DNA of 5,443 nt from Candidatus Woesearchaeota archaeon UBA119 (GCA_002505945.1 DAWM01000053.1:8015-13457), one strand, 5' to 3'; positions 1-4,676 are shown, numbered from the stretch's first letter. The notes: generated by a model from the sequence alone, not told the origin. Made by a program: numbers and translations.

Positions 1-1
1 A

Positions 2-562
2 GGAATAAAAGAGATTCCTGAAGAATTCAAAAATATCTTTGTGACAGCAATGGATATACATTGGCTGGATCATGTGCTGGCTCAGGCCACGCTACAAAGA
101 TGGATTACGGACAGCATAAGTAAGACAATAAATATGCTTAATGATGTTACCGTGCAAGATGTGAAGGAAGCCTATATAATCGCTCATGAGCTTGGATGTA
201 AGGGGATAACAGTTTATAGAGACGGCTCCAAGTTCGCCCAAGTGCTTAAGATAGATTCTGATTCTAAAAAGAAGCTGTTCCAGTATAATCCCTCTGGGTA
301 TTCGGTAAAAAAGCTCAAGGAGCTTGTTAAAAAAGAGCCAGCTCTTGCTTCTCATTTTGATGTTGATAGGCTGTTGGCTGTTGCTAAGAAAAAGGACGAT
401 AAGAAGGAAACTTCCCAGTTCTCTCCCTCCCCCTTAAAATCTTCTTCAGGTGGACAAAAACCAAAAGACGATAAATGCCCGGAATGCGGTTCTAATCTAA
501 TAGCAGAATCTGGATGCGTTAAATGCCTCAATTGCGGCTGGAGCAAGTGCCTTGTAGGCTAA
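2..562 (+). CDS. nrdJ: Adenosylcobalamin-dependent (class II) ribonucleotide reductase, C-terminal part
   Basis: The open frame enters from the left edge, so only the last 186 residues are present. Class II RNR reduces ribonucleotides to deoxyribonucleotides using a B12-derived radical. What is visible is the end of the barrel domain: SISKTINMLNDVT (class II enzymes usually have SKTxNxPxDAT here) followed by the family hallmark GCKGITVYRDGS. After this comes a helical stretch of about 55 residues, a Lys/Ser/Pro-rich linker, and a six-cysteine tail between bases 476 and 550, with CPEC, CVKC and CGWSKC. Such a tail is usual in NrdJ and is thought to bind zinc and to carry the cysteines that re-reduce the active site. 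The active-site cysteines and the B12-binding part lie outside the window. The GTG at 41 is internal and is not the start. The stop is one base from the stop of the convergent regulator gene. Identification is firm; the N-terminal architecture is unseen. Confidence 0.93.
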   Translation, partial: GIKEIPEEFKNIFVTAMDIHWLDHVLAQATLQRWITDSISKTINMLNDVTVQDVKEAYIIAHELGCKGITVYRDGSKFAQVLKIDSDSKKKLFQYNPSGYSVKKLKELVKKEPALASHFDVDRLLAVAKKKDDKKETSQFSPSPLKSSSGGQKPKDDKCPECGSNLIAESGCVKCLNCGWSKCLVG

Positions 563-563
563 T

Positions 564-1070
564 CTATTTGTTCTTTTTAAGTCTATTTATTACAGGCTCG
601 CTCATATCATATCTCTTATAAATCCCTGCGATTGAGGAAATAAAAACCTCCACATCCTCAACATTCCTGCCCCAATTCTCCTTCAGTTTGATTATAAAAT
701 TCTCATACGCCTTTAAATTCTCATGCACCGATATAATTACATTGGTTTTGCTGCCCATACCTTCTCCTTTTATGAACATAACAACCTCTGGCTGTTTCCT
801 CACAAACTCAATAGATTTGGTAAGCTCTTTTTTCTTGCTGTAATCCACCCATCTATAGAGTATTACTGCGTTTACTGTTAAACCCAACTCTTCGAATTTA
901 GTATAGGTAGAATAACCTTGAATTAACCCTCTCTGCTCAAGTCTCTTCCTGATTCTTGCTACTGTCGGCCTTGAGGTTTTTATTGTCCGTGCAATCTCTT
1001 GATCGCTCTTTCTGCCGTTTTTAAGCAGTTCAATCAAAACCTCCTTTTCCCTTTTTGTTAAATCAACCAT
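564..1070 (-). CDS. Lrp/AsnC-family transcriptional regulator
   Basis: A 168-residue protein, close to the usual 150-160 for this family. Residues 1-50 form a winged helix-turn-helix: LTKREKEVLIELLKNGRKSD, then EIARTIKTSRPTVARIRKRL as the helix-turn-helix, then RGLIQGY leading into the wing. From about residue 60 an alpha-beta domain follows (LTVNAVILYRW, PEVVMFIKGEG, KTNVIISV), which fits the ligand-binding/oligomerising RAM-like half, though it is more diverged than the HTH. Lrp proteins bind DNA as dimers or higher oligomers and often respond to amino acids; the ligand here is unknown. The ATG at 1070 has no SD upstream but lies 28 bases from a good TATA box, so the mRNA is probably leaderless. 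It is divergent from the 38-aa frame at 1198 and could control that promoter or its own. The 3' end meets the nrdJ 3' end with one base between. Confidence 0.88.
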   Translation of the reverse strand: MVDLTKREKEVLIELLKNGRKSDQEIARTIKTSRPTVARIRKRLEQRGLIQGYSTYTKFEELGLTVNAVILYRWVDYSKKKELTKSIEFVRKQPEVVMFIKGEGMGSKTNVIISVHENLKAYENFIIKLKENWGRNVEDVEVFISSIAGIYKRYDMSEPVINRLKKNK

Positions 1071-1092
1071 GGAATATTAAAGATACAATGTG

Positions 1093-1110
1093 ATATATAT
1101 TTCTTTCTTT
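1093..1110 (-). promoter_or_regulatory. TATA box and BRE of the Lrp-family gene
   Basis: Read on the minus strand, a purine-rich BRE (AAAGAAAG, 1110-1103) is followed by the TATA box AAATATATAT (1102-1093). The box centre is about 28 bases from the ATG at 1070, which places transcription initiation at or next to the start codon. There is no SD in TTTAATATTCC before the ATG, so a leaderless transcript is expected. This is inferred from spacing only. Confidence 0.65.
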
Positions 1111-1152
1111 TTTTATTATTTAGTATCTGATATTGTAAAATTCTGGGACTAA

Positions 1153-1193
1153 TATTTATTAATAAGTACTATTATTATAGATTAGGGGGTGAT
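1153..1193 (+). promoter_or_regulatory. TATA box and strong SD for the 38-aa frame
   Basis: An AT-rich box (TATTTATTAATAA, 1153-1165) contains the palindrome TTATTAATAA (1156-1165). It lies about 25 bases before GGGGGTGAT (1185-1193), whose last six bases pair perfectly with the archaeal 16S 3' end. The predicted start of transcription is at or just before the SD, giving a 5' UTR of about 13 bases. The GGTGAT-to-ATG spacing of 4 bases is the same as for the EncFtn gene at 2023. Confidence 0.65.
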
Positions 1194-1197
1194 AGAG

Positions 1198-1314
1198 ATG
1201 CTATTTGAAGATGACAAGGGAACTCTACTAACAGATAAAGAGGTGGACAATCTTTCTCCTTGGGAGATTGAGTCGAGAAGGATACACGTCCATGATCAGA
1301 GATTTGCAGCTTAG
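1198..1314 (+). CDS. Small 38-aa protein of unknown function
   Basis: This short open frame starts at ATG 1198, directly after one of the best SD sites in the window, and ends at TAG 1312-1314. The product begins MLFEDDKGTLLTDKEVDN and continues LSPWEIESRRIHVHDQRFAA. It is hydrophilic, with an acidic first half and a basic, His-containing end. There is no signal peptide, membrane segment or cysteine. The central LSPWEIE..xIHV stretch looks like a structured turn-helix rather than random sequence, but I do not recognise a family with certainty. A promoter with correct spacing lies upstream and a T-rich terminator-like stretch directly downstream, so it looks like a complete one-gene transcription unit. 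It is divergent from the Lrp-type regulator, which might control it. The main doubt is length; the expression signals argue for a real gene. Confidence 0.62.
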   Translation: MLFEDDKGTLLTDKEVDNLSPWEIESRRIHVHDQRFAA

Positions 1315-1316
1315 TA

Positions 1317-1344
1317 TCTCTTTTGTTTTTGTTCTCTATTTTTC
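1317..1344 (+). terminator. T-rich terminator-like tract after the 38-aa gene
   Basis: Several T-runs (TTTTGTTTTTGTTC, then CTATTTTTC) begin three bases after the stop codon at 1314. Archaeal RNA polymerase can terminate at such oligo-T tracts without a stem-loop. The pyrimidine-rich stretch continues to about 1413; apart from this and the next promoter I see nothing else in 1315-1473. Confidence 0.5.
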
Positions 1345-1423
1345 AATTCTGAAATGTTTTCTTCGTATTGATTCATTCTGAACTTTTAATTTCTGTTCTT
1401 CCCTCCCTTTTTACCCACAAAAA

Positions 1424-1467
1424 ACAAACCTTTAAAAACTCTTATCTTATCCCATCTTAATGGGGGT
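1424..1467 (+). promoter_or_regulatory. Promoter and SD of the acidic 69-aa protein
   Basis: A BRE-like ACAAACC (1424-1430) precedes the TATA box TTTAAAAA (1431-1438). About 26 bases further is the expected transcription start (near 1460), followed at once by the SD GGGGGT (1462-1467). The SD stands 6 bases from ATG 1474 but directly abuts the upstream TTG at 1468, so it selects the ATG. Confidence 0.65.
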
Positions 1468-1473
1468 TTGAAA

Positions 1474-1683
1474 ATGTCAGAAGAAAATGAATTTGAATCT
1501 GAAGACGATATAAACGCGGATGACCTTCTTTATGAAGCTCATCTAAAGATTGATGCTCTTATAGAATTACTGATTAAGAAGAAGGTCATCACTGAGGATG
1601 AATACAACGATATGTACGAGAAACTCTTAAATGAAGATATTAAAGAGCACGAAGGCGAATCTCAAGAGGATGAGTCTGAATAG
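1474..1683 (+). CDS. Small acidic helical protein, unknown function
   Basis: A 69-residue, strongly acidic protein. An in-frame TTG at 1468 would add two residues, but the SD ends at 1467, leaving no room, so ATG 1474 is chosen. Residues 1-17 are mostly Glu, Asp and Asn; the middle (about 18-55) is predicted helical, with the core IDALIELLIKKKVITEDEY followed by NDMYEKLL; the last 15 are again acidic and probably disordered. The pattern hydrophobic helix, basic turn, ITEDEY, second helix resembles the short helical hairpin of SHOCT-like and related small domains, but that is a resemblance only. No cysteines, signal peptide or membrane segment. It has its own promoter and SD, and faces the small helical protein gene on the other strand with 13 bases between stop codons; a short T-run at 1694-1698 may end its transcript. 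Confidence 0.75.
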   Translation: MSEENEFESEDDINADDLLYEAHLKIDALIELLIKKKVITEDEYNDMYEKLLNEDIKEHEGESQEDESE

Positions 1684-1696
1684 ACTTCAAAACTTT

Positions 1697-1912
1697 TTAT
1701 CTGAATTTGTTTTCCTTTGAAAGGCCTTCAATGGCAGATCTAATTTTCTCAATATTTTTCTCTAAATCCTGCTCAATTTCGTTGTACATCTCAACACTCA
1801 ATCCATGTTCGGCTTCTTCTGCCTCTTTCTTGGCATGATTTCTTATGTACCACAATGCTTTGCTTAGCATATGCAAAAGCTTCACATAAGAATAGTTCTC
1901 GTTACTTAGCAA
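1697..1912 (-). CDS. Small all-helical protein divergent from the EncFtn gene, unknown function
   Basis: A 71-residue protein if it starts at TTG 1912. The frame also has a GTG at 1921 (74 residues), but that codon overlaps the SD GGGGGT (1925-1920); the TTG stands 7 bases after the SD, the spacing seen at the neighbouring genes, so I prefer it. The sequence is predicted fully helical: a first helix around LLHMLSKALWYIRNHAKKEA, a short turn at EHGLSVE, and a second amphipathic helix EIEQDLEKNIEKIRSAIEGL. It is rich in Glu, Lys and His (H26, E30, H36 in TTG numbering), which could suit a ferritin-like half-bundle or metal contacts, but no complete metal motif is visible. It is transcribed away from the EncFtn gene out of a common 110-bp control region, which suggests, without proving, a related role. 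Existence is likely; function unknown. Confidence 0.75.
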   Translation of the reverse strand: MLSNENYSYVKLLHMLSKALWYIRNHAKKEAEEAEHGLSVEMYNEIEQDLEKNIEKIRSAIEGLSKENKFR

Positions 1913-1944
1913 TTCAACCACCCCCTATATTAATTTATGTGGTT

Positions 1945-1961
1945 CCTTTTAAATTTTGCGC
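1945..1961 (-). promoter_or_regulatory. TATA box of the small helical protein gene
   Basis: On the minus strand the box AATTTAAAAGG lies at 1955-1945, preceded by GCGCAA as a possible BRE. Its centre is about 25 bases from the SD GGGGGT (1925-1920), so transcription should start at or just before the SD. A 9-bp segment of this box (CCTTTTAAA on the plus strand, 1945-1953) recurs as the TATA region of the divergent EncFtn promoter at 1981-1989. Confidence 0.55.
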
Positions 1962-1981
1962 TTTAAATCACTTTAGAAAGC
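1960..1981. repeat. Imperfect inverted repeat between two divergent TATA boxes
   Basis: GCTTTAAA (1960-1967) and TTTAGAAAGC (1972-1981) are inverted copies with a 4-base centre (TCAC) and a single extra G in the right arm. The element lies midway between the TATA box of the minus-strand gene (1945-1955) and that of the EncFtn gene (1982-1990) and overlaps both BRE positions. A regulator bound here could act on both promoters. AT-rich sequence makes short repeats common, so the assignment is tentative. Confidence 0.35.
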
Positions 1982-2018
1982 CTTTTAAACATCAGGACAA
2001 CTTTATCAATGGGGTGAT
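1976..2018 (+). promoter_or_regulatory. Promoter and SD of the EncFtn-like gene
   Basis: The BRE-like GAAAGC (1976-1981) is followed by the TATA box CTTTTAAAC (1982-1990). About 25 bases on is the SD GGGGTGAT (2011-2018), a perfect match to the archaeal anti-SD core, 4 bases before ATG 2023. The predicted 5' UTR is only about 12 bases. Confidence 0.7.
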
Positions 2019-2022
2019 ATAG

Positions 2023-2307
2023 ATGATGCACGAGAAAAGAGAAGATTTGGATAAGACAACATTAGATATGAAGAGGGCTATTGACTCCCTGAAGGAGGAA
2101 TTAGAGGCAGTAGACTGGTATAACCAGAGGGCTGATGCCTGTTCAGATGAAAACCTCAGGAAAATACTCATACATAACGCAAATGAAGAAAAAGAGCATG
2201 CAGCGATGCTTATAGAATGGATAAGACAGCATGATTCTGATTTTGCGAAGGAGTTAAAGGAGTATCTGTTTGCTGAGCAGGAAGATATTTCTTCTTTGGA
2301 GGATTAA
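2023..2307 (+). CDS. Encapsulated-ferritin (EncFtn) family ferroxidase
   Basis: A 94-residue protein, the usual core length of EncFtn: two antiparallel helices (about 8-38 and 42-70) plus a short C-terminal helix. EncFtn proteins form ring-shaped decamers whose ferroxidase centres arise between subunits and oxidise Fe(II); they normally sit inside an encapsulin shell that stores the iron. The signature EELEAVDWYNQRADA (25-39) and EEKEHAAM (55-62) are fully conserved. By alignment with the Rhodospirillum rubrum protein, E26, E56 and H59 are the ferroxidase ligands, and E25, E28 and W32 the metal-entry sites; none is missing. The protein stops at EDISSLED and lacks the Gly-Ser-Leu type targeting peptide used for encapsulin loading. 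No encapsulin gene is in the window. ATG 2023 is preferred over 2026 because of SD spacing. It has its own promoter and a T-rich stretch downstream, so it is probably monocistronic. Family assignment is firm; cellular arrangement is open. Confidence 0.93.
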   Translation: MMHEKREDLDKTTLDMKRAIDSLKEELEAVDWYNQRADACSDENLRKILIHNANEEKEHAAMLIEWIRQHDSDFAKELKEYLFAEQEDISSLED

Positions 2308-2311
2308 TCCC

Positions 2312-2340
2312 CTGTTTTCCTTTCTTTTCCCTTTCTTTTT
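2312..2340 (+). terminator. T-rich terminator-like tract after the EncFtn gene
   Basis: A nearly pure pyrimidine stretch with runs of three to five T (TGTTTTCCTTTC, TTTTCCC, TTTCTTTTTC) begins a few bases after the stop codon. It fits an archaeal oligo-T terminator and separates the EncFtn transcript from the promoter at 2343. Confidence 0.5.
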
Positions 2341-2342
2341 CA

Positions 2343-2356
2343 AAAAATATTTAAGC
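2343..2356 (+). promoter_or_regulatory. Promoter of the PPDK_N-domain protein gene
   Basis: AAAAA followed by ATATTTAAGC gives a BRE-like and TATA-like pair. The box centre near 2351 predicts transcription starting around 2376, about 20 bases before ATG 2396. The SD is weak (AAGGT, 2388-2392), unlike the strong SD sites of the small genes upstream. Confidence 0.5.
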
Positions 2357-2358
2357 AA

Positions 2359-2389
2359 TTAAGACCTTTGTATCAATAAGAGGTCTTAA
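2359..2389. repeat. Perfect 9-bp inverted repeat, candidate operator or leader hairpin
   Basis: TTAAGACCT (2359-2367) and AGGTCTTAA (2381-2389) are exact inverted copies separated by 13 bases. The arms are 22 bp apart centre to centre, two helical turns, so both would face the same side of the DNA. The centre of symmetry (2374) coincides with the predicted transcription start, a position where a bound repressor would block initiation. Alternatively, if transcription starts further upstream, the same sequence would fold into an RNA hairpin that ends just before the start codon and buries the weak SD. Confidence 0.6.
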
Positions 2390-2395
2390 GGTATA

Positions 2396-3703
2396 ATGGA
2401 AATCAAGTGGCTTTCTCAGCTTGAGAATGAAGATATTGAAGAGTTTGGAGCTAAGGCAGTTAAGCTTTCGCTTCTCTCAAAGAGGAATATTCCTGTTTCT
2501 CAAGGCTTTACCCTTTCCTCTGATTTCTTTGATGAATTTCTTAGGGAAAGCAAGGTCTTTGATTTCCTCAATCAGAAGATAATGGCTGTTTCTTCAGAAA
2601 AGGATGCAAGCAAGCTCTCCAAAGACATAAGAACATTTATCCAAATGTCGGCTTTTCCTGAGGAATCCCTTAGTAAGATACTCGGGTTCTATCACGCCAT
2701 TGATGTTACAGCTAACCCTAAGAACTCTACAGCTGATAAACTCTTGAATTCCAAATCCAATCCCCTTGTTGTGTTAAGGCTTTCCTCCAGGCCAGAAGAT
2801 AGGCACGTTGATTTTCCAGCGATAAGGAATATAAAAGGCGGAAAAGAGATACAGGCAGCTCTGCTTGAAGCCTTCTCTTTTATTTTCTCCCCGCAGACGA
2901 TTATCGAAATCTCTAAATCAAGGAGCTTACCCAGGATTGCTCTGATATTCCAGCAAATGGTCAATTCCAAAAAATCAGGTTTTTGTCATTTTAAAAAAGG
3001 TAAGCCGATAGAGATATTCTCTACCTTTGGCTTGGTGGATTCAATCAAAAAAGGGGAGGTTTATCCAGATATGTTTAAAGTAGATTCTGAGAACTTCAAG
3101 ATTCTTTCAAGACAGATTCATAAGAAAGAGATTGCTTATTATAACGACCTCTTCCAAAACAAGATTAAAGAGGTCTCAGTAGCCGAAGATGATACAAAGG
3201 ATCCAAGCCTGACTCATAATGAGTTGAATGAATTATATGAGATAGCCAACAAGCTAAGCATAATTCTTAAAACAGATTTTGATTTTGAATGGGCCTTTGA
3301 TACTAAAGGCCTTAAGATAATCAACTATGAGGTGAAACATATGGCAGAAAAAGATGTATTTGATGTGATATTTGAGGAAGATGATGGGCAAGAAACCCAT
3401 GAAGAAGAAGAAACAAACCAAGAACAGACCAATCAGGGGACAAATGAAGGAGGGAATACAGAAGGCAGGGAGGTTCAATCCAATTCTGAGAATAATACTG
3501 GACAACCGCAACCTTCTTCTCCAGAGGGAAGCCAGGAACAAGAGCCTGAGAAAAATGAGGAATCCTCATTGGATGTTGATAATATAGGCGCTGCTTTTGA
3601 CAAAATCAGAGAAAAATACGCTAAGATAAACCCAAACCTCAAGGACATTCTTGCTCTATACAAAGAGGATGTTTTGGATGAGTTAAGAAGAGGAGGAAGC
3701 TAA
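2396..3703 (+). CDS. Stand-alone PEP-synthase/PPDK N-terminal-like (ATP-grasp) protein with acidic tail
   Basis: A 435-residue protein. Residues 1-315 follow the nucleotide-binding domain of PEP synthase: WLSQL and GAKAVKL (18-24, replacing GGKGANL), IPVSQGF (32-38, IPVPPGF), VLRLSSRPED (126-135, VRSSATAED), FQQMVNSKKSG (185-195), GEVYPD (220-225) and DFEWAFD (296-302). Of the ATP-contacting residues known in PPDK, equivalents K20, R128, D296 and E298 are kept; the later Gln is Asn310. The swivelling phosphohistidine domain and the PEP/pyruvate barrel of the full enzyme (about 750-870 residues) are absent, so it cannot be a complete PEP synthase. Residues 327-391 are a low-complexity, Glu/Gln/Asn/Ser-rich, probably disordered segment, and 392-435 a predicted helical end. 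It may bind or transfer phosphate to a separate partner, or have lost catalysis; the substrate is unknown. Its 3' end overlaps the methyltransferase gene by 21 bases. An inverted repeat in the promoter suggests regulation. Confidence 0.85.
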   Translation: MEIKWLSQLENEDIEEFGAKAVKLSLLSKRNIPVSQGFTLSSDFFDEFLRESKVFDFLNQKIMAVSSEKDASKLSKDIRTFIQMSAFPEESLSKILGFYHAIDVTANPKNSTADKLLNSKSNPLVVLRLSSRPEDRHVDFPAIRNIKGGKEIQAALLEAFSFIFSPQTIIEISKSRSLPRIALIFQQMVNSKKSGFCHFKKGKPIEIFSTFGLVDSIKKGEVYPDMFKVDSENFKILSRQIHKKEIAYYNDLFQNKIKEVSVAEDDTKDPSLTHNELNELYEIANKLSIILKTDFDFEWAFDTKGLKIINYEVKHMAEKDVFDVIFEEDDGQETHEEEETNQEQTNQGTNEGGNTEGREVQSNSENNTGQPQPSSPEGSQEQEPEKNEESSLDVDNIGAAFDKIREKYAKINPNLKDILALYKEDVLDELRRGGS

Positions 3704-4654
3704 TCTGCATATAACCCTGCTCAGGGATTTGTGCAGATACTGAGTCCAACTCTTTTCAATTTTTATTCCAGACCTCTTTGCAATCTCCTCCACATCTAGA
3801 AAAGCGGGAAAAACCATAATAATCACACTGCACCTATTCTTAGCATTCTTCAGAAAATCGATGTACAGGCGCTTGATATCTCCTGTCTTCTTTGTGTTCT
3901 TGCCGTATGGAGGATCAGTAACAATCAAATCGCATTCTTCTTTTAGCTTCCTAGAGTCCTTCTTTTCTAGCTCAACACTCAAGTCGTAAAAGTCAAGGTT
4001 CTTCTTTGCTCTGCCTAGCATTGCCCCGTCAATGTCAATACCTTTCACTTTATAACCTAAGAGAGCGGCTTCAATCAGAATCCCACCGCTGCCACAGAAG
4101 GGGTCTATGAGATATCCCTTTTTTACACCGCTTATGTTTATGAGAGCCCTTGCAATCTTAGGATGCATGCTTGAAGGATGTAAAGCAGGTCTCTTATCTG
4201 GCCTCCTATCTTCAAAGTTAGCTCTCTTCCAAATCCTTTTACAAAGCAGTGTCTTTTCCCCTTCTTTTATAGCTGTCAACCTCGTTGAAGGACTTTTTAG
4301 GTTGCTTTTTGGGTCCAAACCCTGCACTCTTAAAGCCAACCAAACCTCATCAGCAATCTTACTCTCTTCCAACGAAGGTTTTTTTACCTCATGCTTTCTC
4401 AAAGAGAAATCCCCATTGTAATACCTTTTCCATTCTACGTCTTTTATTCGTTGAAGGAAATCTTCTTCATTGGAACATAATATTATTTCATAAACAGCTG
4501 TTACCATTCCAAATCTTTCAATATCTCTTTTTTCAATCTCCTCCTCTGAAACCAAGAACCTTTTAGACAATCTTTTTCCAACACCCACTAGGCTCTTAAC
4601 CTCTTCTTCCCCTAATCCATTTACAGTTCTGTCAATCTCAAAAAGATATTTCAT
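3683..4654 (-). CDS. trmG10: tRNA (guanine-10 N2)-methyltransferase, TrmG10/Trm11 family
   Basis: A 323-residue protein, near the usual archaeal length. It transfers methyl groups from S-adenosylmethionine to N2 of G10 in tRNA; archaeal members can make mono- and dimethylguanosine. The N-terminal half, about 45-140, fits a THUMP RNA-binding region (FSLRKHEV, SKIADEVW, LKSPSTRLTA). The linker RRPDKRPALHPSSMHPKIAR (150-169) is typical of the family, which commonly has RPFFHPGSMSPK here. The catalytic Rossmann half has the SAM motif DPFCGSGG (184-191), the acidic GIDID (205-209) and the catalytic DPPYG (247-251), all intact. The gene starts at ATG 4654 without an SD, 28 bases from an AT-rich box, so a leaderless mRNA is expected. 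The last seven residues (LASSSS and preceding) are encoded inside the end of the convergent PPDK_N-like gene. It is divergent from alaX, also a tRNA-directed gene. Confidence 0.92.
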   Translation of the reverse strand: MKYLFEIDRTVNGLGEEEVKSLVGVGKRLSKRFLVSEEEIEKRDIERFGMVTAVYEIILCSNEEDFLQRIKDVEWKRYYNGDFSLRKHEVKKPSLEESKIADEVWLALRVQGLDPKSNLKSPSTRLTAIKEGEKTLLCKRIWKRANFEDRRPDKRPALHPSSMHPKIARALINISGVKKGYLIDPFCGSGGILIEAALLGYKVKGIDIDGAMLGRAKKNLDFYDLSVELEKKDSRKLKEECDLIVTDPPYGKNTKKTGDIKRLYIDFLKNAKNRCSVIIMVFPAFLDVEEIAKRSGIKIEKSWTQYLHKSLSRVICRLASSSS

Positions 4655-4676
4655 ATTAGGCAGATAAAGCGTAAAC

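Noticed and set aside
92..546. Minus-strand open frames across the nrdJ end (92-355 and 352-546)
   Set aside because: They lie wholly inside a strongly recognised gene on the other strand, have no SD or promoter, and their translations show no protein-like motif.
1346..1382. Direct repeat ATTCTGAA at 1346-1353 and 1375-1382
   Set aside because: Eight bases in a biased, pyrimidine-rich stretch are within chance expectation, and the copies do not sit at a promoter-relevant spacing.
2275..2307. EncFtn C-terminus (EDISSLED) as an encapsulin loading peptide
   Set aside because: It has Ser-Leu but not the Gly-Ser-Leu context with following hydrophobic residues seen in loading peptides, and the stretch is the normal end of the core.
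2692..2970. Minus-strand frame inside the PPDK_N-like gene
   Set aside because: It is antisense to conserved domain sequence (VLRLSSRPED region), without a start signal of its own.
3254..3663. Several overlapping open frames on both strands over the acidic linker (including 3372-3587 plus strand)
   Set aside because: The purine-rich, biased composition removes stop codons in several frames; the products are low-complexity shadows (Lys-rich or Phe/Leu-rich) without start signals.
4107..4566. Plus-strand frames inside trmG10
   Set aside because: Antisense to the conserved SAM-binding and THUMP regions; no SD or TATA box before them.
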